A stretch of DNA of 64,000 bases, from positions 2,635,001-2,699,000 of the forward strand of contig CP065008.1 of assembly GCA_016699735.1 (NCBI GenBank). Reading direction: 5' to 3'. The notes under the pieces are model-generated. The model saw nothing but the letters and a program-made list of their open reading frames with translations, made no database searches and was not told the origin of the DNA. A program made the position numbers and the translations under genes. The DNA is from Alphaproteobacteria bacterium (GTDB taxonomy: Bacteria; Pseudomonadota; Alphaproteobacteria; Micavibrionales; Micavibrionaceae). The first letter of the stretch is position 1. Each line of letters starts with the position of its first letter. Shown here piece after piece: positions 17,479 through 26,117 of the stretch.

Positions 17479-18309
17479 TCAACGGATAGCCTGTCCGGTC
17501 TGTTCCAAAGCCTTAAGGCGCCGCACAACCAGTTCGACCATACCCTCCTGATTGGGAGAATCCGCCACGTACAGGCTGCGCCCCCAGAAGGAGCGTACGG
17601 TTTCGAGAACATTATTACTGATACACAAAGCCTCGGGCTTTTTCAAATTCAAAAGTAGATGGTCTTTTTGGGCCTGTTCAAAAAAAAGCCGGGCCGTACG
17701 TGCGGAGAAAAAAGCCACCGCATCAAAGTCCTTCTGTAAAAGCAACGCCCTGAGGAACCCTTCCGGCAGAAGTGACGGTTGAGCGGTATAAACTATGACA
17801 CCGATAACATCGAATAGATCGTTGGGCAGGATTGTGTCAAAATCGGCATGAACGGTGTCACCGCGGACAAAAAGCAGGCGCAGCTTCTTCCCCTTCTCCG
17901 GGGAAACGGAAGCCACAAGCCCGAGCAGATAGTTTTTGAGCGCATCGGCGCTTTCCGCAGCAATACGGACATTCTCAAATCCCGCCTCCCTTGCCTTTTG
18001 CGCCGTACCCTCTCCGACCACATAAAGCGGTAGGGACAAATATCCCTGCGCCCGATCATTGCCATGACTCAATTCACGAACCTTCCCGGCGAAATGGCGC
18101 AGGCCGTTGGTGCTGGTCATAATCACCCCGTCGAACCCCTTGGGCGAGGCCAGACGAAAGGGAACGGGAGCTATATCCATAAGCGGCAGCAGCGTGAATT
18201 GATCCGCATGGAAAGCATCGCCCAAGGCGTCCGCCAAAGCCGTAATAAAATCCTGCCCCTGATCGTGTGGCCGGGTGATGAGAAGACGGGGGAAGTATTT
18301 GGGGAGCAT
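17479..18309 (-). CDS. hemD: Uroporphyrinogen-III synthase
   Basis: 276 residues with the loosely conserved HemD pattern: LLITRPHDQGQDFITALAD at the start, GVIMTSTNGLRHFAGK in the first half, LYVVGEGTAQKAREAGF at the domain junction, and FFSARTARLFFEQAQ in the second half. The enzyme closes hydroxymethylbilane into uroporphyrinogen III with D-ring inversion. It lies 30 bases after hemC and 48 bases before the Mic60-like gene, all in one direction, which supports an operon. Sequence divergence is normal for the family. Confidence 0.85.
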   Translation of the reverse strand: MLPKYFPRLLITRPHDQGQDFITALADALGDAFHADQFTLLPLMDIAPVPFRLASPKGFDGVIMTSTNGLRHFAGKVRELSHGNDRAQGYLSLPLYVVGEGTAQKAREAGFENVRIAAESADALKNYLLGLVASVSPEKGKKLRLLFVRGDTVHADFDTILPNDLFDVIGVIVYTAQPSLLPEGFLRALLLQKDFDAVAFFSARTARLFFEQAQKDHLLLNLKKPEALCISNNVLETVRSFWGRSLYVADSPNQEGMVELVVRRLKALEQTGQAIR

Positions 18310-18339
18310 GGGGGGCAGACCGATATAAATTGGACAAAA

Positions 18340-19290
18340 TCAGCTAAATACACCCGCTGGAGCCTTTTCTCTGAGCTTTTTCCCAAAAGCGTGGCCGATA
18401 GTAATCAAATCATTGTAGCTGTTCAGGTGCCCGGTCTCGACCTCGCGGAACATCCCCTGCCCGTTGGGTGCGGCGATCTGGGCACGGATACGCAATTTCA
18501 GTCCCTGCAGCTCGGCATGGACGCCGACAGGGGTGTTGCACGACGCGCCCAGAGTGGTCAGGACTGCGCGCTCACACGCCACACAAGCATATGTATTATC
18601 GTGATTTATTTGGCCAAGAACGGACACAAGACTGGCGTCCTTTCTCCGGCACTCGACCCCGATCGCCCCCTGCCCGGCAGAGGGCACCATCTCGTGAATC
18701 GGGATGTGGGTTTTGATCAGACTCGCCTTGCCCAGACGGTTCAAACCAGCAACGGCAAGGAAGGTCGCATCCACCGTTTTGGAATTCATCTTCTCGATCC
18801 GCGTCTCGACATTCCCGCGTAGGGGAACCACTTTAAGGTCGGGTCGCCGCGCCAGCAAAAACGCCTGACGCCGCACGCTGGCCGTACCGACCGTCGAACC
18901 CGCAGGCAGGGCGTCGATATTTTGAGCAACATTGGACAAAAACGCATCCCGCGCATCCTCCCGCGGCAACATACAGGGAATCGTCAGCTCAGGCGGAAGC
19001 TGGGTATCCAGATCCTTCATCGAATGAACCGCAATGTCAATCTGCCCGCGCAAAAGTGCATCCTGAAGCTCCTTGGCAAACAAGGCCTTGCCGCCCTGCC
19101 CCTCGGGCAGCCGGACCTCTCCCTGCTGCGGGTGCCAGTCGCCGGAGGTTTTGATCGGCACGATCTGGGTTTTAATGCCCTGCAAAACCCCGTGCAGACG
19201 GAGTTCGAACATCTGCGCCTGTAGCAGCGCCAGCGGCGACCCCCGCGTGCCAATACGGACAGTGACTTTGGTTTGGGATTTGACAGTCAT
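18340..19290 (-). CDS. hemC: Hydroxymethylbilane synthase (porphobilinogen deaminase)
   Basis: 316 residues (E. coli HemC: 313). Motifs: VRIGTRGSPLALLQAQ at the start, IDIAVHSMKDLDTQLP with the catalytic region, SVRRQAFLLARRPDLKV, and QGAIGVECR. The cysteine that binds the dipyrromethane cofactor lies in GASCNTPVG; most relatives have GGC here, a small deviation. The enzyme polymerises four porphobilinogens. It is first in the minus-strand hem operon. Its start lies only 26 bases from the divergent tsaD, so its promoter must overlap coding sequence. Confidence 0.92.
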   Translation of the reverse strand: MTVKSQTKVTVRIGTRGSPLALLQAQMFELRLHGVLQGIKTQIVPIKTSGDWHPQQGEVRLPEGQGGKALFAKELQDALLRGQIDIAVHSMKDLDTQLPPELTIPCMLPREDARDAFLSNVAQNIDALPAGSTVGTASVRRQAFLLARRPDLKVVPLRGNVETRIEKMNSKTVDATFLAVAGLNRLGKASLIKTHIPIHEMVPSAGQGAIGVECRRKDASLVSVLGQINHDNTYACVACERAVLTTLGASCNTPVGVHAELQGLKLRIRAQIAAPNGQGMFREVETGHLNSYNDLITIGHAFGKKLREKAPAGVFS

Positions 19291-19316
19291 GTGAACGCGC
19301 TCTACTTCTGTGTCTT

Positions 19317-20399
19317 ATGATCGTACTGGGCATCGAAACCAGCTGTGACGAAACCGCCGCAGCCATCGTAACAGATAAAAGAGAGATACTCTCGAATATA
19401 GTGCTGCGTCAACTCGAAGAACACGCCCTCTATGGCGGCGTCGTCCCCGAAATCGCCGCCCGTACGCATCTCGAACACCTCGACCGCATCGTCCGCATAG
19501 CCCTGCAGGAGGCAAAAATTGAAGTGAACGATCTGGACGCCGTCGCCGCCACCTGCGGACCCGGCCTGATCGGGGGTGTACTTGTCGGCATGATGACCGC
19601 TAAAGCGATGGCCTCCGCCCTGAAAATCCCTTTCCTCGCCATCAACCATCTCGAAGGCCACGCCCTCACCCCCCGCCTGACAGACAACATTGAATTTCCA
19701 TATTTGATACTTCTCGTCTCCGGTGGCCACACGCAAATTCTGGTGGCCGAGGATGTCGGGCTGTACCGCCGTTGGGGAACGACCCTCGATGACGCGGCGG
19801 GCGAATGTTTCGATAAATCCGCAAAGCTCCTCGGCCTGCCTTGGCCCGGCGGCCCAAGGGTCGAAGAATACGCCGCAAAATGCACGAACGGCGAAAAAGC
19901 CCTGCGGCGCTTCCCCCTGCCGCGCCCCATGCAACATCATAAAAGCTGCGACTTCTCTTTTTCCGGCCTGAAATCGGCGGTCAGAGTACACGTCGATTCC
20001 CTTTCGTCCGCGCCTTTCTCGGAACAAGACCTCTCAGACCTCTGCTTCTCTCTGCAAACCGCCATAAGCGAGACTCTGGCCAGCCGTTGCCGCCACGCCA
20101 TGCAACGATTTAAGGACACGTACGGCCAGAAAACCAGCGATCCCGTTCTTGTGGTCGCCGGAGGAGTCTCCGCCAACCGCACCATCCGCTCGACTCTCGA
20201 AAATCTCTGCGCGGAACACGGAATGCGCCTTTCCGCCGCGCCGCTCGAACTCTGCACCGACAACGCCGCCATGATCGCCTGGGCGGGGATAGAGCGCCTG
20301 CAAAAAGGCCTGACCGACCCGCTCGATTTCAAGGCCCGCCCGCGCTGGCCCCTCGACCCCGCCGCCGAACCGAAGATCGGAGCGGGCGTAAAGGCATAA
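19317..20399 (+). CDS. tsaD: tRNA N6-adenosine threonylcarbamoyltransferase
   Basis: 360 residues of the Kae1/TsaD family. Visible: the nucleotide-binding start VLGIETSCDETAAAIV, metal ligands in RTHLEHLDR and NHLEGHALTP, the glycine-rich LLVSGGHTQIL, and GEAFDK-like GECFDKSAKLLGLPWPGG. It transfers the threonylcarbamoyl group to A37 of ANN-decoding tRNAs together with TsaB and TsaE, which are not in this window. ATG 19317 starts directly at the conserved motif. It leads a plus-strand run with gpsA, an EVE protein and acs. Confidence 0.95.
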   Translation: MIVLGIETSCDETAAAIVTDKREILSNIVLRQLEEHALYGGVVPEIAARTHLEHLDRIVRIALQEAKIEVNDLDAVAATCGPGLIGGVLVGMMTAKAMASALKIPFLAINHLEGHALTPRLTDNIEFPYLILLVSGGHTQILVAEDVGLYRRWGTTLDDAAGECFDKSAKLLGLPWPGGPRVEEYAAKCTNGEKALRRFPLPRPMQHHKSCDFSFSGLKSAVRVHVDSLSSAPFSEQDLSDLCFSLQTAISETLASRCRHAMQRFKDTYGQKTSDPVLVVAGGVSANRTIRSTLENLCAEHGMRLSAAPLELCTDNAAMIAWAGIERLQKGLTDPLDFKARPRWPLDPAAEPKIGAGVKA

Positions 20400-20448
20400 A
20401 CCCCCGCAACCCCTTGACCCTCAAGCCCCGCCCCGCCATTGTAGAATC

Positions 20449-21438
20449 ATGAAACAGATCGGCATCATCGGTTCCGGCGCCTGGGGCACGGCCCTCGCAC
20501 AAGTGATCGCGGCCAAGGGCCAAAACGTAACCCTCTGGGCGCGTCGCGCCGAACTCGCCGCCATCATCAACGACAAACGAGAAAACACCGAAAACCTGCC
20601 CGGAATCCCGCTGCATCAAAACATCCGCGCCACCGCAGACCTCAAAGAAGCCGCCTCAGACGCAGAAATTCTTCTCCTCGTCCCGCCCGCGCAATCCCTC
20701 AGGGAAATTCTGCAGAACCTGAAGCCGTATGTACAAAAAAACACGGCGCTGGTTTTATCCTCAAAAGGCATCGAACTGAAAACCGGCCTGATGATGAGCG
20801 AAGTCGCCCACGAAATCCTTCCCCAAAATCCTCTCTGCATCCTCAGCGGCCCGAATTTTGCCCGCGAAATCGCCGCAGGACAGCCCGCGGCAACGACCCT
20901 GGCTTGTTTGGACAATATTTTGGCCAAAAAAATTCAATCCACGATCGGCTCCCCCTACTTCCGCCCCTACATCACGGATGACCTGACAGGCGTACAGATC
21001 GCGGGAGCCCTTAAAAACGTCATCGCCATAGCCTGCGGCATCGCGCAAGGTCTGGGCTTCGGCGAAAGCACCCGCGCCAGCCTCGTCACACGCGGCATGG
21101 CGGAGATCGTCCGCCTCGGCACGGCGATGGGCGCCCGCACCGAAACCTTTCTCGGCCTCTCCGGCATGGGCGATTTAATGCTCACCTGCTCCTCGACTCA
21201 ATCGCGCAACTTCTCTCTGGGCGTAGCCCTCGGACAGGGAAAAAATCTCGAAGACATCCAGAAAAAATCGCACGCTGTCACCGAAGGCGTACACACCGCA
21301 CAGGCCGCCCTGAGCCTCGCCGCCCGCCACAATAGAGAAATGCCCGTTACAAAATCCGTCAATCAATGCCTGAACGAGGGCCGCAAGCTTGACGATGCCC
21401 TCAAAGACATGTTGAATCGTCCCTTCGGAAACGAATAA
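20449..21438 (+). CDS. gpsA: Glycerol-3-phosphate dehydrogenase [NAD(P)+]
   Basis: 329 residues. The Rossmann start IGIIGSGAWGTALAQVIA binds NAD(P). Further family blocks are LSGPNFAREIAAGQPAA and the catalytic region GALKNVIAIACGIAQGLGFG with the conserved lysine. The enzyme makes sn-glycerol 3-phosphate from dihydroxyacetone phosphate for phospholipid synthesis. It lies 49 bases after tsaD and 16 bases before the EVE gene. The tsaD-gpsA neighbourhood is common in alphaproteobacteria. Confidence 0.95.
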   Translation: MKQIGIIGSGAWGTALAQVIAAKGQNVTLWARRAELAAIINDKRENTENLPGIPLHQNIRATADLKEAASDAEILLLVPPAQSLREILQNLKPYVQKNTALVLSSKGIELKTGLMMSEVAHEILPQNPLCILSGPNFAREIAAGQPAATTLACLDNILAKKIQSTIGSPYFRPYITDDLTGVQIAGALKNVIAIACGIAQGLGFGESTRASLVTRGMAEIVRLGTAMGARTETFLGLSGMGDLMLTCSSTQSRNFSLGVALGQGKNLEDIQKKSHAVTEGVHTAQAALSLAARHNREMPVTKSVNQCLNEGRKLDDALKDMLNRPFGNE

Positions 21439-21454
21439 ACAACAGGGAAAACTT

Positions 21455-21862
21455 ATGGCCTACTGGCTGATGAAATCGGAACCCTCCACCTGGAGCTGGG
21501 AGCAGCAGGTCAGGAAAAAGACCGAATGCTGGAACGGCATCCGCAATCATCAGGCCGCAAATAATATGAAAGCCATGCAACTGGGCGATCTCGCCTTCTT
21601 CTATCACTCCACCGAAGAAAAGCGGATCGTCGGCATTATTGAGATCGTCAAACTCTACTACCCCGACCCCACCGATGAAACGGGGCGTTTTGGCATGGTC
21701 GATGTCAAGGCCGTCAAGCCGCTTCCCCACCCGGTGACTCTGGCCCAGATCAAAACGCACCCGAAACTGCAGAATATGCCGATCATCAAACAGTCTCGCC
21801 TTTCCGTCTCCCCGGTAACGCCGGAGGAATGGAAAACCATCTGCACACTGGGCGGCGTATAG
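21455..21862 (+). CDS. EVE domain protein
   Basis: A 135-residue single-domain protein with the EVE signature: YWLMKSEPSTWSWEQ at the start, WNGIRNHQAANNMKAM, and GDLAFFYHST. The PUA/YTH-related EVE fold binds modified bases in RNA or DNA. In this gpsA-EVE-acs context it is a housekeeping gene rather than part of a modification-dependent restriction system. It lies 16 bases after gpsA and 22 bases before acs. Confidence 0.9.
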   Translation: MAYWLMKSEPSTWSWEQQVRKKTECWNGIRNHQAANNMKAMQLGDLAFFYHSTEEKRIVGIIEIVKLYYPDPTDETGRFGMVDVKAVKPLPHPVTLAQIKTHPKLQNMPIIKQSRLSVSPVTPEEWKTICTLGGV

Positions 21863-21884
21863 ACGGTAGGAAAAGGCTAAAAAA

Positions 21885-23816
21885 ATGTCTCATGAAATCT
21901 TCAAACCTTCTGCGGAAACGCTTAAAAACGCGCTGATCTCGCCCGAAAAATATCAGGAAATGTATAAACGCTCCCTCGCCGATCCCGACAGCTTCTGGGG
22001 CGAAATGGCGCAGCGTCTGGACTGGTTCAAAGCACCGACAATAATCAAGAACACCAGCTTTAATCCCCCTGTCTCCATCAAATGGTATGAGGATGGGATA
22101 CTCAACGCCTGCTACAACTGCGTGGACCGCCACCTGCCCGCGAAAGCCAACCAGAACGCCATCATCTGGGAGGGTAACGACCCGGCGGAAGACAAAAAAA
22201 TCACCTACTCAGAACTCAAGGACGAAGTCTGCAGACTGGCGAACGCCCTCAAAGCCCGCGGCGTGAAAAAGGGCGACCGCGTCACGATCTATATGCCCAT
22301 GATCCCCCAGGCCGTGTACGCCATGCTCGCCTGCGCCCGCATCGGTGCGATCCATTCCGTGGTCTTCGGCGGCTTCTCGCCCGAATCGCTCAAGGGCCGG
22401 ATCGAGGATTGCAAATCCGATATCGTCATCACCGCCGACGAGGGAAGACGCGGCAACAAGACCATCCCGCTCAAGGCCAATGTCGATGCAGCCCTCAAAT
22501 CCCTGCCGCACGTACACACCGTTTTGACCTACAGACTGACGGGCGGAAAGATCGGTTGGGAGGAAAAGCGCGATGTCTGGTGGCATGACCTCGTGGACAA
22601 ACAAAAACCCGATTGCCCCTGCGAGGAAATGAACGCCGAGGATCCCCTCTTCATCCTCTACACCTCCGGCTCGACCGGAAAGCCCAAGGGCGTTCTCCAC
22701 ACCACAGGCGGCTATCTCGTATTCACCGCCATGACCCATGAAATGGTTTTTGATGTCCACCCCGGCGAGATTTACTGGTGTACCGCCGATGTCGGCTGGG
22801 TTACGGGCCACTCCTACATCGTCTATGGCCCCTTGGCCAACGGCGCAACCACGCTGGTCTTCGAGGGCGTCCCCAACTACCCGGACAATTCCCGCCTCTG
22901 GCAGGTCGTGGATAAGCACAAGGTGAATATCTTCTACACCGCCCCCACGGCGATTCGCGCCCTGCTCTATCACGGCGATGATCCTGTAAAGAAAACAAGC
23001 CGCAAATCCCTGCGCGTCCTCGGCACGGTCGGCGAACCGATCAACCACGAGGCCTGGCTCTGGTATTACAACGTCGTGGGCGACAAACGTTGCCCGATCA
23101 TCGACACATGGTGGCAGACCGAAACCGGCGGCCACCTACTGACTCCTCTCGTCAGCTTCAATCTCAAGCCCAGCTCAGCAACCAAACCCTTCTTCGGGAT
23201 TGTGCCTGTACTTGTGGATGCTCAGGGGAAAACTCTGGACGGAGAGGCCGAAGGCGCCCTCTGCATCGCCGATTCATGGCCCGGTCAGATGCGGACCGTC
23301 TTCGGCGATTATAAGCGCTTCGAGGAAACCTACTTTTCCACATACCCCGGAATGTACTTCACGGGCGACGGCGCACGGCGGGATAAGGACGGCGATTACT
23401 GGATCACCGGCCGCATCGATGACGTCCTGAACGTCTCCGGCCACCGCATGGGCACGGCCGAAATCGAAAGCGCCATCAACGAACACCCAAAGGTCGCGGA
23501 AAGCGCCGTGGTCGGCTACCCCCACGACATCAAGGGCCAGGGCATATTCGCCTACGTCATCCTCGTGGAGGGAACACAAGCCGGAGAGGAAATTAAAGCC
23601 GAAATCAACGCAACCGTCCGCCGCGTCATCGGCCCCATCGCCTCACCGGACATTATCCTGCTGACCGACGGCCTGCCCAAGACCCGCTCCGGCAAGATCA
23701 TGCGCCGCATCCTCCGCAAGATCGCCGCCGACGATTACGCCAATCTGGGCGACACCTCCACCCTCGCCGACCCCTCGGTGGTGGACAGCCTGATCGCCAA
23801 ACGCAAAAACCTCTAA
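21885..23816 (+). CDS. acs: Acetyl-CoA synthetase
   Basis: 643 residues, close to the family norm of about 650. The AMP-binding P-loop is YTSGSTGKPKGVLHTTGG. The hinge and the adenylate-binding YWITGRIDDVLNVSGHR are intact. The C-terminal PKTRSGKIMRRILRKIA contains the lysine that protein acetyltransferases modify in other bacteria. The enzyme activates acetate to acetyl-CoA using ATP. A CDGSH iron-sulfur protein follows after 25 bases. Confidence 0.95.
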   Translation: MSHEIFKPSAETLKNALISPEKYQEMYKRSLADPDSFWGEMAQRLDWFKAPTIIKNTSFNPPVSIKWYEDGILNACYNCVDRHLPAKANQNAIIWEGNDPAEDKKITYSELKDEVCRLANALKARGVKKGDRVTIYMPMIPQAVYAMLACARIGAIHSVVFGGFSPESLKGRIEDCKSDIVITADEGRRGNKTIPLKANVDAALKSLPHVHTVLTYRLTGGKIGWEEKRDVWWHDLVDKQKPDCPCEEMNAEDPLFILYTSGSTGKPKGVLHTTGGYLVFTAMTHEMVFDVHPGEIYWCTADVGWVTGHSYIVYGPLANGATTLVFEGVPNYPDNSRLWQVVDKHKVNIFYTAPTAIRALLYHGDDPVKKTSRKSLRVLGTVGEPINHEAWLWYYNVVGDKRCPIIDTWWQTETGGHLLTPLVSFNLKPSSATKPFFGIVPVLVDAQGKTLDGEAEGALCIADSWPGQMRTVFGDYKRFEETYFSTYPGMYFTGDGARRDKDGDYWITGRIDDVLNVSGHRMGTAEIESAINEHPKVAESAVVGYPHDIKGQGIFAYVILVEGTQAGEEIKAEINATVRRVIGPIASPDIILLTDGLPKTRSGKIMRRILRKIAADDYANLGDTSTLADPSVVDSLIAKRKNL

Positions 23817-23841
23817 ACTCTTAGAAAAAAGGAAGAACCGA

Positions 23842-24090
23842 ATGTCCGAAAAACCCGTCATCGCCGCCCGCGAACCCGCCGTACTGGAGCTACAGGAAGG
23901 CAAGAACTACTGGTTCTGTATGTGCGGAAAATCAAAGAAACAGCCCTTCTGCGACGGCTCACATACGGGAACCAGCTTCGAGCCTCTCAAATTCGCCGCC
24001 GAAAAAACCGGCAAGGCCTGGCTCTGCCAGTGCAAACACTCCGGCAAAAAACCCTTCTGCGATGGGACGCACGCGAAGCTGGCCGAGTAA
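23842..24090 (+). CDS. Dual CDGSH iron-sulfur domain protein
   Basis: 82 residues with two complete CDGSH sites: CMCGKSKKQPFCDGSH (residues about 32-47) and CQCKHSGKKPFCDGTH (about 62-77). Each C-x-C-x2-S-x3-P-x-C-D-G-S/T-H set binds one [2Fe-2S] cluster through three Cys and one His. Bacterial dual-site proteins are small soluble electron or cluster carriers of uncertain pathway. It is the last gene of the tsaD-gpsA-EVE-acs run and ends 32 bases before a convergent gene. Confidence 0.92.
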   Translation: MSEKPVIAAREPAVLELQEGKNYWFCMCGKSKKQPFCDGSHTGTSFEPLKFAAEKTGKAWLCQCKHSGKKPFCDGTHAKLAE

Positions 24091-24122
24091 AAGAAGACTA
24101 AAAGAAAAGGGGCGTAGAAGCC

Positions 24123-24650
24123 TTACGCTTCAATGTTCTCTTTAAGCCTGCGATAAAACCCAGCCCGCCGCCGGCAAAGCTCAAATACACCCGCCAAAGC
24201 AGCCGCCCCGAACATCAGCGCGGCCCAAGCCAGCCCGAACGGCCCCAGAAACATCGAAAGCACAACGACCAGCGGCCCCACGGGAAACAGCGCAAACCCG
24301 AACGGGGCAAACCACAGATCCCGCCGCGCCCGCTCATAGCGCTTGCGGACCAGAGTCTTCTGCGCCGCCGGATTTTGTTTTTTTTCAACGAGGTGTTGGG
24401 CCAGCTTGCGGACGCTCCAATTCTTTTCCTCCGCACCAGCCGCAAAACAAACCCCGGCCTCAAGTTGCAGCGAATCATAAAAACGGTTCACCTTCCGCAA
24501 GCCCGAAAAACTGTTCCGCAGACGCTCAAGGCTGCGCCCGCCATCAGTCAGGAAGTCGAGAAACCGCTCCTCCTCGAACCACTGGTCGGGAACATCGCGG
24601 TGTTCCGCGAACACACGCAGCACAAGCTCTCGCGCCTCTTGCTCGGTCAT
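24123..24650 (-). CDS. Hypothetical two-helix membrane protein
   Basis: 175 residues from ATG 24650 (MTEQEARELVLRVFAEHRD). The open frame continues upstream through the gapR terminator, so the longer form is unlikely. The first 110 residues are soluble and charged. Two adjacent transmembrane helices (FAPFGFALFPVGPLVVVLSM and FGLAWAALMFGAAALAGVF) lie near residues 120-160, and a basic tail follows. No family is recognised. It comes after gapR in the same direction but beyond a terminator. Confidence 0.55.
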   Translation of the reverse strand: MTEQEARELVLRVFAEHRDVPDQWFEEERFLDFLTDGGRSLERLRNSFSGLRKVNRFYDSLQLEAGVCFAAGAEEKNWSVRKLAQHLVEKKQNPAAQKTLVRKRYERARRDLWFAPFGFALFPVGPLVVVLSMFLGPFGLAWAALMFGAAALAGVFELCRRRAGFYRRLKENIEA

Positions 24651-24702
24651 GACATAATTGTACCGGAAGAGACGCCCCTGAGAAATCTCCAAAATCGAAG
24701 CG

Positions 24703-24735
24703 TTAAAACAAAAAACCCGCTGCTTGAGCGGGTTT
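24703..24735 (-). terminator. Intrinsic terminator after gapR
   Basis: Stem AACCCGCT/AGCGGGTT with a 5-base loop (24714-24734). On the minus strand a TTTTTTGTTTT tract follows. It lies just after the gapR stop. Confidence 0.8.
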
Positions 24736-24756
24736 CTGAATAAGGGATAAAAACTC

Positions 24757-25110
24757 CTAAACCATCCCGATCGCGGACTTATAAAGCTCCAGCAATTCAT
24801 CCGATTCCCGGCGCTTTTGCTCATCGACCTTGCGAAGGGAGATAATCTTGCGAATCGTCTTCACATCGAACCCCACACCTTTCGCCTCGGCATAGATCTC
24901 CTTGATATCCTCGGCCAAAGCGGCCTTTTCCGCCTCCAGCCGCTCCAGACGGTCGATAAAGGATTGCAACCTCTGCGCTCCGATCCCGGCGACATCGCCC
25001 TGCGACACATCATTCTTGTTCGCGACTTTCTTCTTGGTGACGTGCGCGGTTGCGGACTCCTCTTCCTCGAAATCCTCGTCAACGGCGATATTTTTTGCGC
25101 TTTCGGCCAT
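24757..25110 (-). CDS. gapR: GapR-family (DUF2312) nucleoid-associated protein
   Basis: 117 residues. The C-terminal 75 residues match the DUF2312/GapR core: LQSFIDRLERLEAEKAAL, EIYAEAKGVGFDVKTIR and KIISLRKVDEQKRRE. In Caulobacter, GapR tetramers clamp overtwisted, AT-rich DNA ahead of replication and transcription and stimulate topoisomerases. Here the N-terminus is longer than usual, about 40 acidic then basic residues (DEDFEEEESATAHVTKKKV), probably disordered. The gene is single and ends at a strong terminator. The family is a good alphaproteobacterial marker. Confidence 0.88.
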   Translation of the reverse strand: MAESAKNIAVDEDFEEEESATAHVTKKKVANKNDVSQGDVAGIGAQRLQSFIDRLERLEAEKAALAEDIKEIYAEAKGVGFDVKTIRKIISLRKVDEQKRRESDELLELYKSAIGMV

Positions 25111-25217
25111 AACAACACTCCTGATAAATACAAGCTAAAAGGAACAGAATTCTAAGGACTGTTTAAGAAAAATAGCGAGTGACTTAAAAAAGATTTCAAC
25201 AAGAAAAACCAAAACCT

Positions 25218-25943
25218 TTATTTTTTCTTATTTTCAATAATCTTTACATTAAAGGACTCGATCAAAACACTGTGTTCATTAGTTACCCCTTCGGGATACT
25301 TGGGAAGATCTTTGGTTTTAACCCGCCCCACCTGAACAGTCACAAACATACTTTGCGTAATCGCATCGCTATCCTGAACAATTTTGTAATCCTTAGCCCC
25401 CTTCGTGACATAAGTAACCATCATTCTGACTTTGTACAGCCAACGATAACGCCCTTCGACGTCTCCCTCGTTAAGGATAATAGGAATCTCCTCCGCAAAA
25501 GCTTTGATATCATACTGTCCCGTATCAAGGGTTTTTAGAAAATTAGCATCCTGAAGAAATTTTAGATAATCCGCCTTTGCGGTCTTGCTTAAGTTAAGAA
25601 CCTTAAACTTATATTCTTCTTTGTACTTTGCACTGCTATACGACATAAGATCAGGTAAAGTATCCTCAACCCAATCAGCAATATCAGCGCTGGGACGGTG
25701 CCGGATATGAAGTGGGGTGGAATTCTCGCCAAGAACGCCTTCTACGCTAGGAGCAGTAATAACCTGATCGCCGTCGGCAAAAGGCGCTTGCAGAGTCTCA
25801 GAGGGATCAGGTCTTTTTTCCTTCAATGATGGAAAAAAAAACTCCAACCAGCTATCGGAATAGGCTGGGGAAGATATGAATAAAAAACATGGCAAAAGCG
25901 CAAAGAAATACAGATAAAACCTTCCGGGACGTTTTTTTTTCAT
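25218..25943 (-). CDS. DotI/IcmL-like secreted protein
   Basis: 241 residues from ATG 25943 (a GTG lies four codons upstream). It has a signal or anchor helix (FYLYFFALLPCFLFISSPAYS). The C-terminal half resembles the periplasmic domain of DotI/IcmL/TraM proteins: FLKTLDTGQYDIKAFAEEIP, then GRYRWLYKVRMMVTYVT, SMFVTVQVGRVK and a final GVTN...LIESFNVK strand. DotI is an inner-membrane subunit of type IVB secretion systems. No other dot/icm gene is near. This is either a stand-alone relative or a part of a system located elsewhere. Assignment is by pattern only. Confidence 0.5.
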   Translation of the reverse strand: MKKKRPGRFYLYFFALLPCFLFISSPAYSDSWLEFFFPSLKEKRPDPSETLQAPFADGDQVITAPSVEGVLGENSTPLHIRHRPSADIADWVEDTLPDLMSYSSAKYKEEYKFKVLNLSKTAKADYLKFLQDANFLKTLDTGQYDIKAFAEEIPIILNEGDVEGRYRWLYKVRMMVTYVTKGAKDYKIVQDSDAITQSMFVTVQVGRVKTKDLPKYPEGVTNEHSVLIESFNVKIIENKKK

Positions 25944-26117
25944 AGCACAAAGCACCTGTACCGTTCATATGCACAACCTTGATTTCAACATAATTTAATA
26001 AAGCCTGTCTAGTAGGATAAAATCCCTGACAACAGTTAATCAAAAAATTAAGCATAGCACGATTTTAGCAAGAAAAAAGGACTCGACTTTTCCGGCGGAA
26101 ACCCCAATTTTAGGGCC

